DNA of 64,000 nucleotides from Rhyacophila brunnea (taxonomy: Eukaryota > Arthropoda > Insecta > Trichoptera > Rhyacophilidae): positions 496,001-560,000 of the forward strand of contig JAGYXB010000612.1 in assembly GCA_022495005.1 (NCBI GenBank), in the 5' to 3' direction. Both the position numbers and the translations under genes were made by a program. The notes below the pieces were generated by a model that saw nothing but the letters and a program-made list of their open reading frames with translations, was not told where the DNA came from and made no database searches. Each line of letters starts with the position of its first letter. Position 1 is the stretch's first letter. Below are positions 10,663 through 22,454 of this stretch, in pieces.

Positions 10663-11067
10663 AATTACAAATCTTGCAATCGATTTTTAACTAACTTCCC
10701 GACTAGCTAGACATTTGAAACTTTTAGAATATATCAGAACACGATGCGAATGCATTATTTTAATACTTTTAGCCATCTTTAAGCAGAATTGAATTCATTT
10801 TCAGTTAATTCTGTTTTGTATGGAAAGTTATTTCAGAAAAATCCGTAAAATGTAAAAGACTATTATTGGTTGGTAAGGGGGTGGTCCTAGCAACTCAATT
10901 ATTAATATATACGTGCGTTACTATGGAAATCAAAATGACATTTCAGTATTCTATATTTGTTTGTTTATTTGTTTTTTATTTACAAGTTTGAGCATATTGA
11001 GCATAACAATTCAACAGAAAATTTAAAAGCGTTGTATATAAAAAGTTCTTTTTATCTCGTAATTTTA
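10663..11067 (+). repeat. RX interspersed repeat, copy C
   Basis: Starts inside the family at ACAAATCTTGCAATCG and continues to TTTTTATCTCGTAATTTT. It lacks the AAATGAAATGTCAAA half of the internal palindrome. Confidence 0.8.
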
Positions 11068-12455
11068 TAGATAATCTTAGAATTTCATTAAAATCTACAA
11101 AAATTAGACGGTTAAACCTGCCCAAAATCTTGTTTCCTAATTATCTCAGAACTATAATTTTTGAGTTGTTACACTTTGAAACTGAGGTATCTAATTGTAT
11201 TGCAATACAATGAAAATCTTAATTATGTCAAATTGTTGATTTCCGGTAGTGCTGCAAATAAATTGTCATTTACGTTTTGTTGTCTTCGCTATCTCGATAT
11301 TATTTTTGACTATGCTATAATCTATGATTACCATTTACATGTATTTTTAGAGAATGCTATCTTTAACGTATTTGGTACAAGAATTATTATTTAACAATAC
11401 TAACGCGACTTAAGTACCATGCACCTGTTTTTATCTGACCTAGACGGAGATGGCTGACAAATTATTATGATTTATGTTGTAATTAAACTAAATTTGAAAT
11501 TTACCAACCACTCACTGCATTGAGTATATGCCCTCCATTATCTAAATGGATTTTATGATTATATTAATCACTTACTTCGAAGCTTTGTTAATAAGTTACA
11601 AGTACTTGAAATGCTACCCTAAAATTAGTCCAAAGCTAACAATAATTGACAGGTCGAGGATTAAACTAATACACGTGATATACAATTTATTATTATAGAA
11701 AGCCAATAGTTATTTTTTTGTCACATTACACAGTACATATTTCAAACATACAACTGCATTATATCAAATATTGTAAGCGTTTTAGAATTAGCCCAGAAGG
11801 AAGGAAACGTCTTCTATAGAGATTCATAAGAAATTGAAGCCAAAAATAGACCAATAGTAAGGCATTAATTAAAATTAGCCGTAAGTGTAAGTGAGAAAGC
11901 ATTCGGCATGCGTATAATCTTCGCAATATGCGTTAGAGTAAGATAGAAGACATATGAATAATAAACTTAGTAAGGCTAGTACTGAAGCCGGTAAATATTG
12001 ATTTGACTTAATATTATGTGCTTAGTGTAAAACAGGGAGTACGTGTTGCTGAAAATTACTGGTCAATATTCAGTATAAAAGTTTGATAACTGTTGGAGAT
12101 CTGATATGACTGAGCCGGGATAAGGAATTGGGAGGTGTATAGTGCGACTTCTATATCAAGTCTTTACGTCACCATGGTCATTTCTGGAACTAAAGCCCTC
12201 CTCATAAATTTACTTTCCCGCTACTACATTCCCCGCGCCCATAAATTAGTGTGTGTTCGATATTGCGTGGAATTTTAATAACAAATGAGAAAACACAAAA
12301 TAATATTAATTTATGCTCAATGGTGCCAGTATTTGCTAAGACAAGACAACAAGCAAAGAGCACGTGACTTAATAGTATCAGCGCGCAAAAACCACGGGAC
12401 GTAACGGTATCAAATCGTGCAGCGCTCTGACGTAGAAGACTCAATATTGAAGTTG
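11068..12455. other. AT-rich DNA, nothing recognised
   Basis: Chance frames only; no gene, tRNA or matched repeat. Confidence 0.4.
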
Positions 12456-13073
12456 GTCTATACCAGGGATGGCGAACCTATGGCACGCGAATGTTTTCTA
12501 TTGAAGAGAAAAAAATAGATATAATTTATATGTTTTTCTACAAAAAAAAGTTTTGCAAATACCTAAATATACTTATATTATATAATATTAAAAACGCGTA
12601 ATTTCTTCGATTTTGAATAATATTTATCAATCGATGCGCAATCGGAAACGTCGAAATTCATGTATAAAATAATGACAGATCACATTGTATAAAAAATAAC
12701 AGGCAGATAGGTACTCTTCAAGACCATTATCTATCATTAACTTAAATTCTATAGATCGGCCCTTAGGTTGTATGCGTCACACATAATATTATAGTACTGA
12801 CCTTATCAGGCGGCGGGAAAAGTCGCGTCGCGGAGATGATGCCTCATCTAATCCGAGTAATTTTGGCGTCAATTTGTGCGTAAGTAGGTATTATAGTAAT
12901 ACTCAAGAATTAAATTACTTACTGATAACCTAATGGAATTCTCTAACTATTTTTTCATTTTTTTCCCGCTTGAACTACTCAAAAAACTGCTCGGCATGAC
13001 AGACAGACAAAAAATAATATTCGGGAAATTTTCGAACGCCTACGTAAGAAGGTTCGCTAACCCTGGTCTATAC
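12456..13073. mobile_element. 602 bp non-autonomous hAT element with perfect 8 bp TSD
   Basis: Body 12464-13065. The ends are CAGGGATGGCGAACC and GGTTCGCTAACCCTG, a 15 bp TIR with one or two mismatches. GTCTATAC stands immediately outside both ends (12456-12463 and 13066-13073). An 8 bp TSD with CAGGG termini is the signature of the hAT superfamily. The inside has no transposase frame, only a 67-codon chance ORF, so it needs an enzyme supplied in trans. Confidence 0.93.
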
Positions 13074-14199
13074 TATAAGTTGGTTAGTCCAATCGGAAGA
13101 CGTGTCCAAAAGAAGAAGAAACATACAAAAATATAATAATTGATTAGTTAATAAAAAGCCCCCATGGATGTTGAAATTACTTATGTACCATTAAGTACAA
13201 TCGTATACCTATATAACTACGATTCAATCAACTTGGTACCTAAATTATCCCACAGTGGCATTAGTGTTAACTTGTTCGATTAGTGGGTACTTGGTACTAA
13301 ATCAACTAACCTTAAATAATTCAATGTAAATATTAGTGTACCCAACAATAATTTACTTTTACATGTCAATAATTAGGTATTAAATTTTAGTTTAATGTAT
13401 GTGTTATTATTATAATAATATAGGTACTACACGACATTGAAAATATTTTATTATCTTTTATCACTTGTTATTTATTGCAGTCGTTTAATGAGTTTTTTCA
13501 TATATATAAATGGCTGGAAACAATATTACAAATAGGCAATTTACTACGTACGATATCCCTGTCTGTCTATAAAACCAGACATTAAAAAACCATTTAAAAA
13601 ACATGAATCTCTATATTGTTCACCTAGCTAGAAACGTAATCGTTCAATTTGTGATAATTTTCTCCCATCTATATTTGAAAAATCTAGGAAGCAAGGCCAT
13701 AAATATTCCTGATAAAATCTTCCAAGATGTCGTCTGTGAACTACAGTATGCGGAAATTCTGACGTAATAAGGGCCCCGTAAACGAGTATCAAAAATTGCA
13801 GATTGCCGATAAAATTGCCAAAAAAAAATGGTGCAACTATTGCCAGTTGCTGGGCAATGTATGACCTGTATTCAGTGTCGGGCAAGTGATGCTGATGTAT
13901 TTTGTGCGTACATGTGATAACAACGGCCGGCAATGAAGTTTCTGCACCATATGTCACTAAATAATCACATAAACAAATCTAAAATAAAATAAGGATTTGG
14001 ATCGGGTCCTACTTAAACAAACGTGAAACAATAAGTAACCAGAAATTAGTTATTGATAATTATTTATTTAAAAACTTTACAAGAATGACAAAACTTGACT
14101 TTTAGTAAGTATTTGTTAAATAAAATTAGTGGGAAGAAAAAGAAAGTAGATACAGTTATGAAGAAAGCAACATTGATTACTATTATACTGCCAGTCACT
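13074..14199. other. AT-rich DNA; one unassigned 109-codon frame
   Basis: A minus-strand frame at 13628-13957 (MTYGAETSLPAVVITC at its start) has no family that I recognise and no visible promoter or splice context. The rest shows nothing. Confidence 0.35.
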
Positions 14200-14219
14200 C
14201 TTCGATGTTTGCCAATTGG

Positions 14220-14605
14220 AGATTCATAAAGAAGTTAAATGTATTTATTCATGGTGTTCAACTCTGCGATTGCTCACATTGTTCAAGATCCAGACGTTTG
14301 TGCAGCTTTGATAATTATTGACCTTTTCATATTTTGATCATTATATAGTTTGGCTTCCACGTTCCATAGTTCAAGACGTAAATGTACCTCATAAATAAGC
14401 TTCAATACCCTGTTTATCTTTCCTTGAATGACAAATTGGGAATGCTGTACTTTCATACTCTCATAATGTGGCTGAGGTACTGTAGTTTTATGATTTTGAT
14501 ACTACGCAGGACTTCTCGGTTATTTCCCATTCGATTGAGAACATCAACATTATTTTTCAACTGGTCAGTCCAAGAATTTATGAACATTGTATTTACTTTA
14601 CGTAT
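14220..14605 (-). pseudogene. LINE ORF2 carboxy-terminal fragment (52-kb family)
   Basis: On the minus strand, allowing frameshifts, I read SWTDQLKNNVDVLNRMG, then IIKLQYLSHIMR and a KYSIPNLS..KER stretch. This lines up with SWKDKVTNVEVMSRMKK, TRKLAYFGHIMR and the following segment of the better-kept copy at 51.95-52.87 kb. It is decayed, with several stops. Confidence 0.65.
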
Positions 14606-14973
14606 CTACAATTAGTCAAAGAGAAAAAGAAGATTCTTGAATAATTATTATACTAATAAAGAATTTAATCCGCTTACTGAATTGACTAACAATTGCTAAA
14701 TTGTGAGTATATAATGTATCTACTACGAGTTTTTACACTGCTTCATGTGTGAAATGTTTGTTTTCATACCTGATCCTTAACTTAGTAGGTGATAAGGTTT
14801 TTACATTTTTTATAGTGTTAATTTATTATATAAACGTGAATTAGCTGTATTCGTTGTCCGTGTGAATTTATGATTGGTGAGTGCGCACAGTGCCTGAAGA
14901 TGTAGAATAGAGAAACCTGAATCGCAAAAAGAACTCAAATGGAACAGCTCAAAATTTAAATCACTTATAGTTA

Positions 14974-15347
14974 TTAAGGCTATAATACTTCAGCTGGGGC
15001 ACGGTCTAAAACGATCGTGACTACGCGACGCGAAGAATGTACAAACGACGCGTGCAGAACAAAACATAATTTGTCATAAAAAATCGACATGCGTCCATTT
15101 AATGTTATGTTTATTATTCTATTAGTAATAATAATAATATATACATTGACATGTTGTCTTTTTAAAGTAAATGCGTAACGTTTTTTAGTCATCTCTTCAC
15201 GATTTAATAATTAATTCCCCCGACGCCTCACAAAACAAATTCACGTGTTCGCAGCTCAACTTTTGCTCTCCGATTGGCAGCTAGTCCGAAATTTCGTCGC
15301 ACCTATAGTTGAAAATTATCTGCCGTTTCACTGAAGTATGCTCTTAA
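14974..15347 (+). mobile_element. TTAA-ended MITE, copy 1
   Basis: 374 bp. The ends TTAAGGCTATA(AT)ACTTCAG and CTGAAGTATGCTCTTAA are inverted repeats. The inside is non-coding and includes GACATGTTGTCTTTTT and GTCCGAAATTTCGTCGCACC. Copies lie at 16455-16826 (opposite strand), 50325-50691 (opposite) and 58364-58699 (same). TTAA at both borders in all four copies is compatible with a TTAA (piggyBac-like) or TTA (Harbinger-like) target duplication, but it may simply belong to the TIR. Confidence 0.85.
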
Positions 15348-15975
15348 AAAAATAATTCACAAAAAAATATAATAAACTCAATAGTACTATCAAATTAATA
15401 TGTTCAAATAGGTCATCGTAATGAAACACCACATCATGGTAAATATCACGAAGTAAAGTGAATCACTTGAAAAGATAAATTATTTTAATTCTTATTTTTT
15501 TTCAGTGTTTATTTCATGTTAGTATCAACAAGTGAACGATTTCATACGATAATAGTGATACCTTATACGAGAAAAAGCACACTAACGATTAAATCGTCAA
15601 TAATACAAAACTATTAAAACAGAGCCATGTGGATCATTAGGCAGATTTTTTTTACAGAAACCAAATCAGGTCACGGTTAGTTTAATGAAATCCATGGTCA
15701 ATTTTTTGACTGAGCATAAAATAAAGAAATTAAATTACATCTTTCACTTCAATTTTAAATTATTCATGCTTACTCTATATATGCGATTAAAAGCTGTTAT
15801 GAAAGAGTTAGGAGTCGTCCATTAAGTGATACATTTTTAAAACAATAGTATACAAAATATGTGGGAGAAGTCTAGAAGTCTAAAATAAGAATATGTAATA
15901 TTAATTCTAACGTAAGATTGAGGAAGAATTTAAAAAAATAATTCGTTAAATTAAAAAATCATCAAAATGTATTCA
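15348..15975. other. AT-rich DNA, nothing recognised
   Basis: No gene or matched repeat. Confidence 0.4.
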
Positions 15976-15977
15976 CG

Positions 15978-16032
15978 TCGAGGTTATCATCAGCCTGGAT
16001 TAATTCAATGCTGGATGCTGGTTTCTCCGTTT
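15978..16032 (-). repeat. RTE-like LINE 3' terminal scrap
   Basis: ATCATCAGCCTGGATTAATT followed by CAATGCTGGATG matches, in reverse, the last coding bases and tail of the RTE copies at 7.67 and 39.3 kb. Confidence 0.55.
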
Positions 16033-16454
16033 GCTTATCTTCATTTTCAATGGTTTATTTATTATCAGGAATAAAAAGGGTCTATTTAATGCATTGGTGT
16101 CAAAAGTGATTTTATTGTATTTAAGGAATTTAATTTTCATAATATCGCCACACTTCGTTCAATCAAAATTCGTTCGAAAATGTTGGTTTATATGGAAACG
16201 GGGTCGACATGCGATGTACAATTAAAATTTTATACTTTTACTTAATTTTTAATGTTTGCTGTATTACGTGTTATCTTAAAATATTATTTTTAACATAAAA
16301 AAATGATTATCATTCAAAATACGCAAATAAAACGTTGAAATATTATTTTCGCTAAGTGTTTTTCATCTCTCCTGAAAAATTTTGTTATTGTATTTAATAT
16401 ACCCTTTTTATAGGGACGCCTTCTAATCAGTTATCACACTCAACCGATTTTATA

Positions 16455-16826
16455 TTAAGAGCGTACATAAGTGAAACGGCAAAAAATTTTCAACAGTATG
16501 TGTGACGTAATTTCAGCCGCGTTGCCATTCGGAGAGCGATAGTCGACCTGTGAGCACGTCAATTTATATTGTGATGGCATCGGAGGAATATATTCTTAAA
16601 TCGTGTAAACATGACTAAAAAACGTTCCGCATGTACTTGAAAAAGAAAACATGTCAATGAATATACTATTATTATTAGTAATATAACAATAAACATAACA
16701 TTAAATGGACGCATGTTGGATTTTTATGGCAAATTATATTTTGTTCGGCTCGCGTCGTTTGCACAATCCGCGCATCGCCTAGTCACGATCTTTTTAGAAC
16801 ATGCCTCAGTTTAGGTATAGCCTTAA
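16455..16826 (-). mobile_element. TTAA-ended MITE, copy 2 (inverted)
   Basis: 372 bp, reverse orientation to copy 1 and only 1.1 kb from it. It starts TTAAGAGCGTACATAAGTG and ends GTTTAGGTATAGCCTTAA. Internal landmarks agree with the 50.3 kb copy. Confidence 0.85.
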
Positions 16827-17339
16827 TTAAATATTGTATGATGTTATCTACCTTTTCAAAGTGTTTGTACCTACTTCAAATTTCGTCTCTTTCTAAAAAT
16901 ATTTTTTGTTTAGTAATAAAAAAATAACGATTTTAATAACTGTATCAATGTCACTCTCCATCCGTATCAAAGTACTGGCCCGCAATGATAAGAATCCCAT
17001 TTTTTTTAAATATAAATTAAAAAGCTACTCAGTGATTTATTTAGATAAACAAATCACACTAACCAAATAGAAGTAGGTACCCTGCCAAAACAAAAATATA
17101 TATATTTTTAAATAATGTATCTATTATATATACCTATTAGAAAAAATACAAAGTAACGAAGAAATTCGTATCAACGCCCCACCACACACCCTCTACTATA
17201 TTTTATTTATTTAAAAAAACATTTTGTATACCTACATAACAAAATAATAATTCAAAACGTCTATAACGTGGAATTTATATTAAAAAGGACAGGTAAATAA
17301 AGTAGTAATAAAAATACAAACCAATGAATGATCTTTGAA
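16827..17339. other. AT-rich DNA, nothing recognised
   Basis: No gene or matched repeat. Confidence 0.4.
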
Positions 17340-17618
17340 AAAAAGTAATCATTAAAATATTTAACATACATAATTTGAAAACATATTCGCGCCAGTATGC
17401 TTTTCCAATTAAGCTACGGGCGGTTATCGTATTGCGTTACTCACACAATCATACTCGCGCGAATCCAGCAGATACAGATTCAAGTTCCGTCGGTTGTCAT
17501 ATTTTTTTTCTATAAAATGATTTTTTTCTAGTGTGTATATGCATGAGATGTTTTCAAATTATGTATGTTCAATATATAGAATGTCACATTCTCAAATCTT
17601 GTGTCTATCTAAAAAAAT
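17340..17618 (+). mobile_element. T element copy T8 with half-inverted tRNA-like cargo
   Basis: CATACATAATTTGAAAACAT (17366 on) and ATGTTTTCAAATTATGTATG (to 17568) are perfect inverted arms. Inside, the 5' half of the tRNA-like sequence seen at 57.87 kb is present in reverse (GCTTTTCCAATTAAGCTAC). The 3' half is forward (CAGCAGATACAGATTCAAG, then TTCCGTCGG). The cargo is therefore rearranged and cannot fold as a tRNA. The right outer arm continues to GAATGTCACATTCTCAAATC. Confidence 0.8.
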
Positions 17619-17764
17619 AGCAAAATAAAATGTTTTTTAAAAACGAAATACACGGTGCTTTCATGAAAATATCTACAACCATAGGGATTGCATTGAATAG
17701 ATGCGCAGCCTTATTATTGGTCCCTGATAAGCCTAATACGAGAAATCAGTTTTGATCAAAAAAA

Positions 17765-18002
17765 AAGTCATGGCTGCAACAGTATTGCCATCTTTTTCTA
17801 TGCTGATTATAGTACAAATGCGTAAAAATTATAGAATTTCTGAAAAATATATAGTACAGGAACATTTTTCGTGTTGAATCGTTTAAAATTATAGTATTTT
17901 GGTTTATTTGGCGTAAAATTATAATATTTTACATTTTTCGCGGAATTAAAATTATAGTATTGTATTATAATTATAGTACGGTTGGCATCATCGGGCTGCA
18001 AC
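17765..18002 (+). repeat. Interspersed repeat with AAATTATAGTAT units, copy 1
   Basis: Five diverged AAATTATAGTAT-like units lie between TATGCTGATTATAGTACAAA and GGTTGGCATCATCGGGCTGC. A second copy lies reversed at 20995-21160. The outer parts GGCTGCAACAGTATTGCCA and TTGGCATCATCGGGCTGCA are loosely inverted. The 64-codon minus frame here is just a translation of the units. Confidence 0.6.
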
Positions 18003-18122
18003 CGCGTTTGTAATTATTGATAGCTGCATAATATAAATATTGGAAACCAATTCACATGATAGCAGGCAATTAAGACCAGATACTGAAAAGCGAGCATGCC
18101 TCGAAGATAGCTAGAAAATACT

Positions 18123-18376
18123 AATAAATACAGCGCTCGAAACGGAAAAGTTAACGAACCGGAGCACTCGACAATTTTCTGAAGATATTAACATGCTCGT
18201 AGTTATCAAATTATATATAAATTAATAAGAGTATTATATAAAAAAATAGCTATTTTTTGGTATATGACCTATCTAGCTCAGACGGTTAAATTATTTTTCC
18301 ATGAGACGGAGGGATAATTTTATCGATTTCAGGAACCGGAACGGCGCTCCGGTCCATTTCAAGCCCTGAATAAATA
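18123..18376. mobile_element. 238 bp hAT MITE with perfect 8 bp TSD
   Basis: Body 18131-18368, ends CAGCGCTCGAAACGG and CCATTTCAAGCCCTG. AATAAATA flanks both ends (18123-18130, 18369-18376). Subterminal motifs AACCGGAGC on the left and GCTCCGGT on the right are also inverted. No coding content. Confidence 0.9.
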
Positions 18377-19147
18377 CAAAAAAAATCTCAAAAGAAAAAT
18401 AGTTATACATTTTCAAAAATAAAGATATCGAAGAATGGAGCACTCTTATAAGACTTTCATATACTTACGTATGTGCAGTGTCAAGATGGGAATTCTGATA
18501 TCTAATCATGCATGGTTACTGGAACATTAACTTTTAACCGTTTTAAAATACAAAATTTGATTTATTATTTAAATAGGCACCAGCCGAACTATTTTTAATA
18601 TCCAAACCGACATGAATTTATTTATTACTAAAACAGTAATTTAATAACCATTAAAGGCAACATTTAGTACCTCTGACACGTGATAATTTTTGGTTGTACA
18701 ATGCCGCGATGACTTTAATTCCGCCCGAGGCGACGAGCTTTACCCATTCGGCCAGACATTCATTAGACAAAAAATAATATTATACAAAAAGTTCTTTATC
18801 TAAGCTTCAAATTAACAACAACAGGTGGCGATTTTGGAAGAAAACAACAACGTATGATGCCAATAGTATATTATAAGGTAAGGTCCGATTTCTTTATCTC
18901 CGCCGATTGCAGTTTCTGAGCGATGGTACATAAATGCTTCTAACCCGTGAAAGACCTTAATTTCCATTACTAGGGAAACTATAGTTCCTTTTAATTGTGC
19001 TAACCGAATAATAAATAATATGTAAGTGTAACATACATGATTTATTGTTACTAAAAACACGATTATCTTTGTTTAATCCAAACTCTTCCATTATGTACAT
19101 TCTAATGTGCCCGTCTGTTTACACTATCATACGCTGCAAGTCTATGT
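18377..19147. other. AT-rich DNA, nothing recognised
   Basis: No gene or matched repeat. Confidence 0.4.
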
Positions 19148-19250
19148 ATGAGTGATAGACATGGCCCCTACAATGGACGGGCTTACAGGGCTTTAGCCTG
19201 GCGGGGCGGTGTAGCGGTCGACCAGTTAAGTGAGATAAGCAAACAGCACA
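19148..19250 (+). repeat. GC-rich repeat module, copy 2
   Basis: ATGGCCCCTACAATGGACGG, then CAGTTAAGTGAGATAA, matches the reverse of the modules near 28.6 and 45.9 kb. It is truncated at both sides. Confidence 0.5.
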
Positions 19251-19269
19251 AATTTGCTCTAATGTATGT

Positions 19270-19580
19270 ATTAAGAAGGACTTCGAACCGTTATGTTTTT
19301 AGTTTCGGTTTTCGTTCCGGTTCAAGTAGAAAAATATATATCAGTTTGCTTCCGGTTTTTTTTCGAAAAAATAGCGGGTTTTTCGGGTTTCAGTTCAGCT
19401 ACGAGTGATTAATTTTTACGCCTACGACAACTGAACGACAACTGAAGTGGTGAAGTAACGCGCGTGTTTTAACATGTACCGAACCTAAGAAACCGATATT
19501 TTTTCCGGTTCTGTTCCAGTTTTCGTTCCAACAAAAATAACGGTTTTTTCGGTATTCTGTTTTGGGTTCAGTTCCACTTG
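19270..19580. repeat. Fragment rich in GGTTCCGGTT-like inverted motifs
   Basis: GTTTCGGTTTTCGTTCCGG on the left and GAACCGAA, AAACCGATA and TTCCGGTTCTG on the right give many short self-complementary matches. They resemble the subterminal motifs of the 18.13 kb hAT MITE. No termini or TSD were found. Confidence 0.4.
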
Positions 19581-20994
19581 TTTTAAAATAAATGTAACTG
19601 CACGATGCAATTTGGGTTGATATGATAATTGTTATAATATAATATGAAAATTTAGGTACAGAATATTATTTTATAATCATTTTTAATGTGTTTCCTGACT
19701 CATAATATATATGGTTATTTGGTTATGGTGATGGGTTGCATATTACTTTCCTACCACAACAGGGTCGTGAATAGTGATTTATATTATGCAGAGTGCTGAC
19801 AATTCAATAATTCAAGTAGATTTATTTAAAAATACAAAAGAGTCGTTAACAACACACGAAATATCCTTTTCTTCTGAATTTTATCTCGCGGAACTCTGGT
19901 GTTCCGTAGAGCACTATTTGGGAAACACACTCCAGATGTCATTTTTAAAGCATGTAGTCTTGATCACGTAGACATTTATTGTGCAAGATAAACGAATTCT
20001 AAAAAAATCGACAATATATAAAATCATAGAATCTGCACGAAAATAGCAGTATAATTTAGTCAGAAACTGCGCTGGCTATGTCAACAGTAAAGGCAAATTA
20101 CTAAATTAATACCCGTAGCATAAATTGGAAAACTGCGACCTTAACATAATATGCGAATAATAGTAATTTGTTGGAGGAAACCCATACCCGCCTTGGATAG
20201 CTGCGTCCCTGATGATGATGATCGTCTTTGGGTCACGTTTGATTGAGCTGAGCTAGTCGGTGTAAAATAGCCTAATAATTGTTATACAAGCATAATACAT
20301 TTTTAACGGTTGTCTTTTCCAGTGCTGTGGTCACTAAACAAACATAAACCCGACATAACTTAATAATAATTAATGGTTCTCAATATCTGAAGTTAATCGC
20401 CATTGCCATAAGCTATAAGAGTGGTTACAAAAAAATCAGACATTGTTTTTTTATTATGAGTAGCTTGTTCTTTATATAATACTTTATATTTAATCTATTA
20501 TAAAAAAGGCAACCATTATTAATTGTTTATACTTACACATTTTGATAAAATTTTACACCACCAGTGGTAACAACACGCTGCGGACTGCATTTCTCATATT
20601 GTTTATATGGAACATTCGCACACGCTGCGCAGTGAACGTCGAACTCAGTGTCAGCTGTGAGAGTGAGATATGCCCCAGCTTGTCATTACAATTAACTTAC
20701 TTTGATATCCTACACAATACCCTACCGTGCCTTTTACCCCCTCCCCCTCCATTCGCCCACTTTAAGAATACTAATATAGTCAAAACGCTGATAAAATAGC
20801 AAATATTTTGATATCATAGATGGACACTTAAATTTTATTTATTAGTGTAGATAGGAAATATCAAATACAATTTTTCGTTCGTTAGAGGACCGCATTGCAG
20901 TGCATGCGTAGCGTGTGCATTGGGTGCCTCAGACCAGTTTCAAAATAGCCGTTTTTCGTGATGAAAGTGCAAACCATGTAGCTTCGCCGTTATT
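19581..20994. other. AT-rich DNA, nothing firmly recognised
   Basis: GCTGCGTCCCTGATGATGATGATC at 20202-20225 could be the very end of an RTE-like LINE. Otherwise no gene or matched repeat. Confidence 0.35.
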
Positions 20995-21160
20995 GTTCAT
21001 TTCAGTTCAATATCACAACTCAGTGCTGCCAACTGAATGATTGCGCGAAAAATATGTGATAGAAAATTAAGATGTTATTATTTTACGCCAAATAAGTCAA
21101 AAATACTATCGTTTTACATATTTGTATTATAATCAGCATATAAATAGCATCACTGCTTCA
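20995..21160 (-). repeat. Interspersed repeat, copy 2 of the 17.8 kb family
   Basis: In reverse it shares ATATGCTGATTATAATACAA, TTATTTGGCGTAAAAT and TTTTTCGCG with 17800-17945. Confidence 0.6.
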
Positions 21161-22454
21161 CACACGTTAGTTAAAAGAAAATTGAGTCCTCGGTCGCAAT
21201 ACCCGTTCTGGATTTTTTTCGAAACCCGCTTTGGATATCTTGAAAATAGCCTTTTTATAAATTGTCTGAAATTTTTTTAAAAACTGGGCTATTTGGCATC
21301 ATCGCTTGAGGTCAGTTAATATAATAAAAATAAATATATAGGTATATATATTGACAGAGTAGATTTAAAAACAAAAATCGTTTTGTGTGATTTGTGTAGG
21401 ATAAAAAAAGTCGCCAGAGCGGTTTTTGTGACTCGACAACTCAAATGGAAGATGAAGTGAACAAATGTAGAATTCTGATATAGCTATTAGAATGTATATA
21501 ATAAGTCCCATGCTGAAGATATACGAAATCTCAAAAATATAATTAATCAGGACACCAAGGCGGCTATTGCGAGAAACAATACGTGCAAATGTTTATAAAG
21601 CCTTTGATACTGTCGTAACTTTTACTACATCATATTCGAAAATACATATTTCATTTTAAAAGTGTCTTAAATACTTGTAATAAATAATACAATGAAATGG
21701 GCACCACTTTCGTGGTAAAAGTATTTGCATGTTCTCGGTTTTATTTAAATGACTAGAATTTGATTTATTATTTCTAGTGGGAAGAAATTGTAGTGGCAGA
21801 GTGATTGCGTAACTTTTACTCTGACTTAGTTAATTTATTATGTCCCGTCCCACCCGAAAAAAAAACGAGTGGTTACCACACTGGCTTAATGTAAAGCAAT
21901 TTTGTAACAATTATTTATCATACGGTCATAATTTTCGCTAAAAGAGACATAAGTGAATACAGTTTTTTTTGTTATATGGTTTTATATTTTTACAATATGT
22001 ACATTACCTCCGTAATAAAACGTAGCTAAAAAAACATAACCCAAATAAATTAAGAATTCAATAAAGAATATACTATAATAATAAAAGTGGAACACATTAA
22101 CGTTTATAGTAAAAGCTTTCTTAGAAAAATGTTCTGATACAATATAGTCAATGATAAAATTAACACATCGCACAATATAAATTTTAAATTAATTTCCATA
22201 TAAGCTTCTAATAAATAAACTATTCACGGATCAATTTTTTCTTACCTATACAAAAACATTTCATCATTTATTATTTTTCAATGTTCAAGGACTCTTATTA
22301 TAATTATAAATTACAATTAACTGTAATAATATTTTTAACAATAGAAAATTGTATAAAGGATATTTTGTAATAAACTAATGGAATATTTACTAACACAATA
22401 CTTGTAATCAATAAATAAATCAATAATCATAATATACCTACACAATATGTATTG
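21161..22454. other. AT-rich DNA, nothing recognised
   Basis: TTGGCATCATCGCTTGAGG at 21293-21311 echoes the end of the 17.8 kb repeat. No gene seen. Confidence 0.4.

Noticed and set aside
13628..13957. 109-codon minus frame as a transposase or retroelement piece
   Set aside because: I could not identify any catalytic motif or homologous copy in the window.
17807..18001. 64-codon minus frame with KYYNF repeats
   Set aside because: It is the translation of repeated AAATTATAGTAT units.
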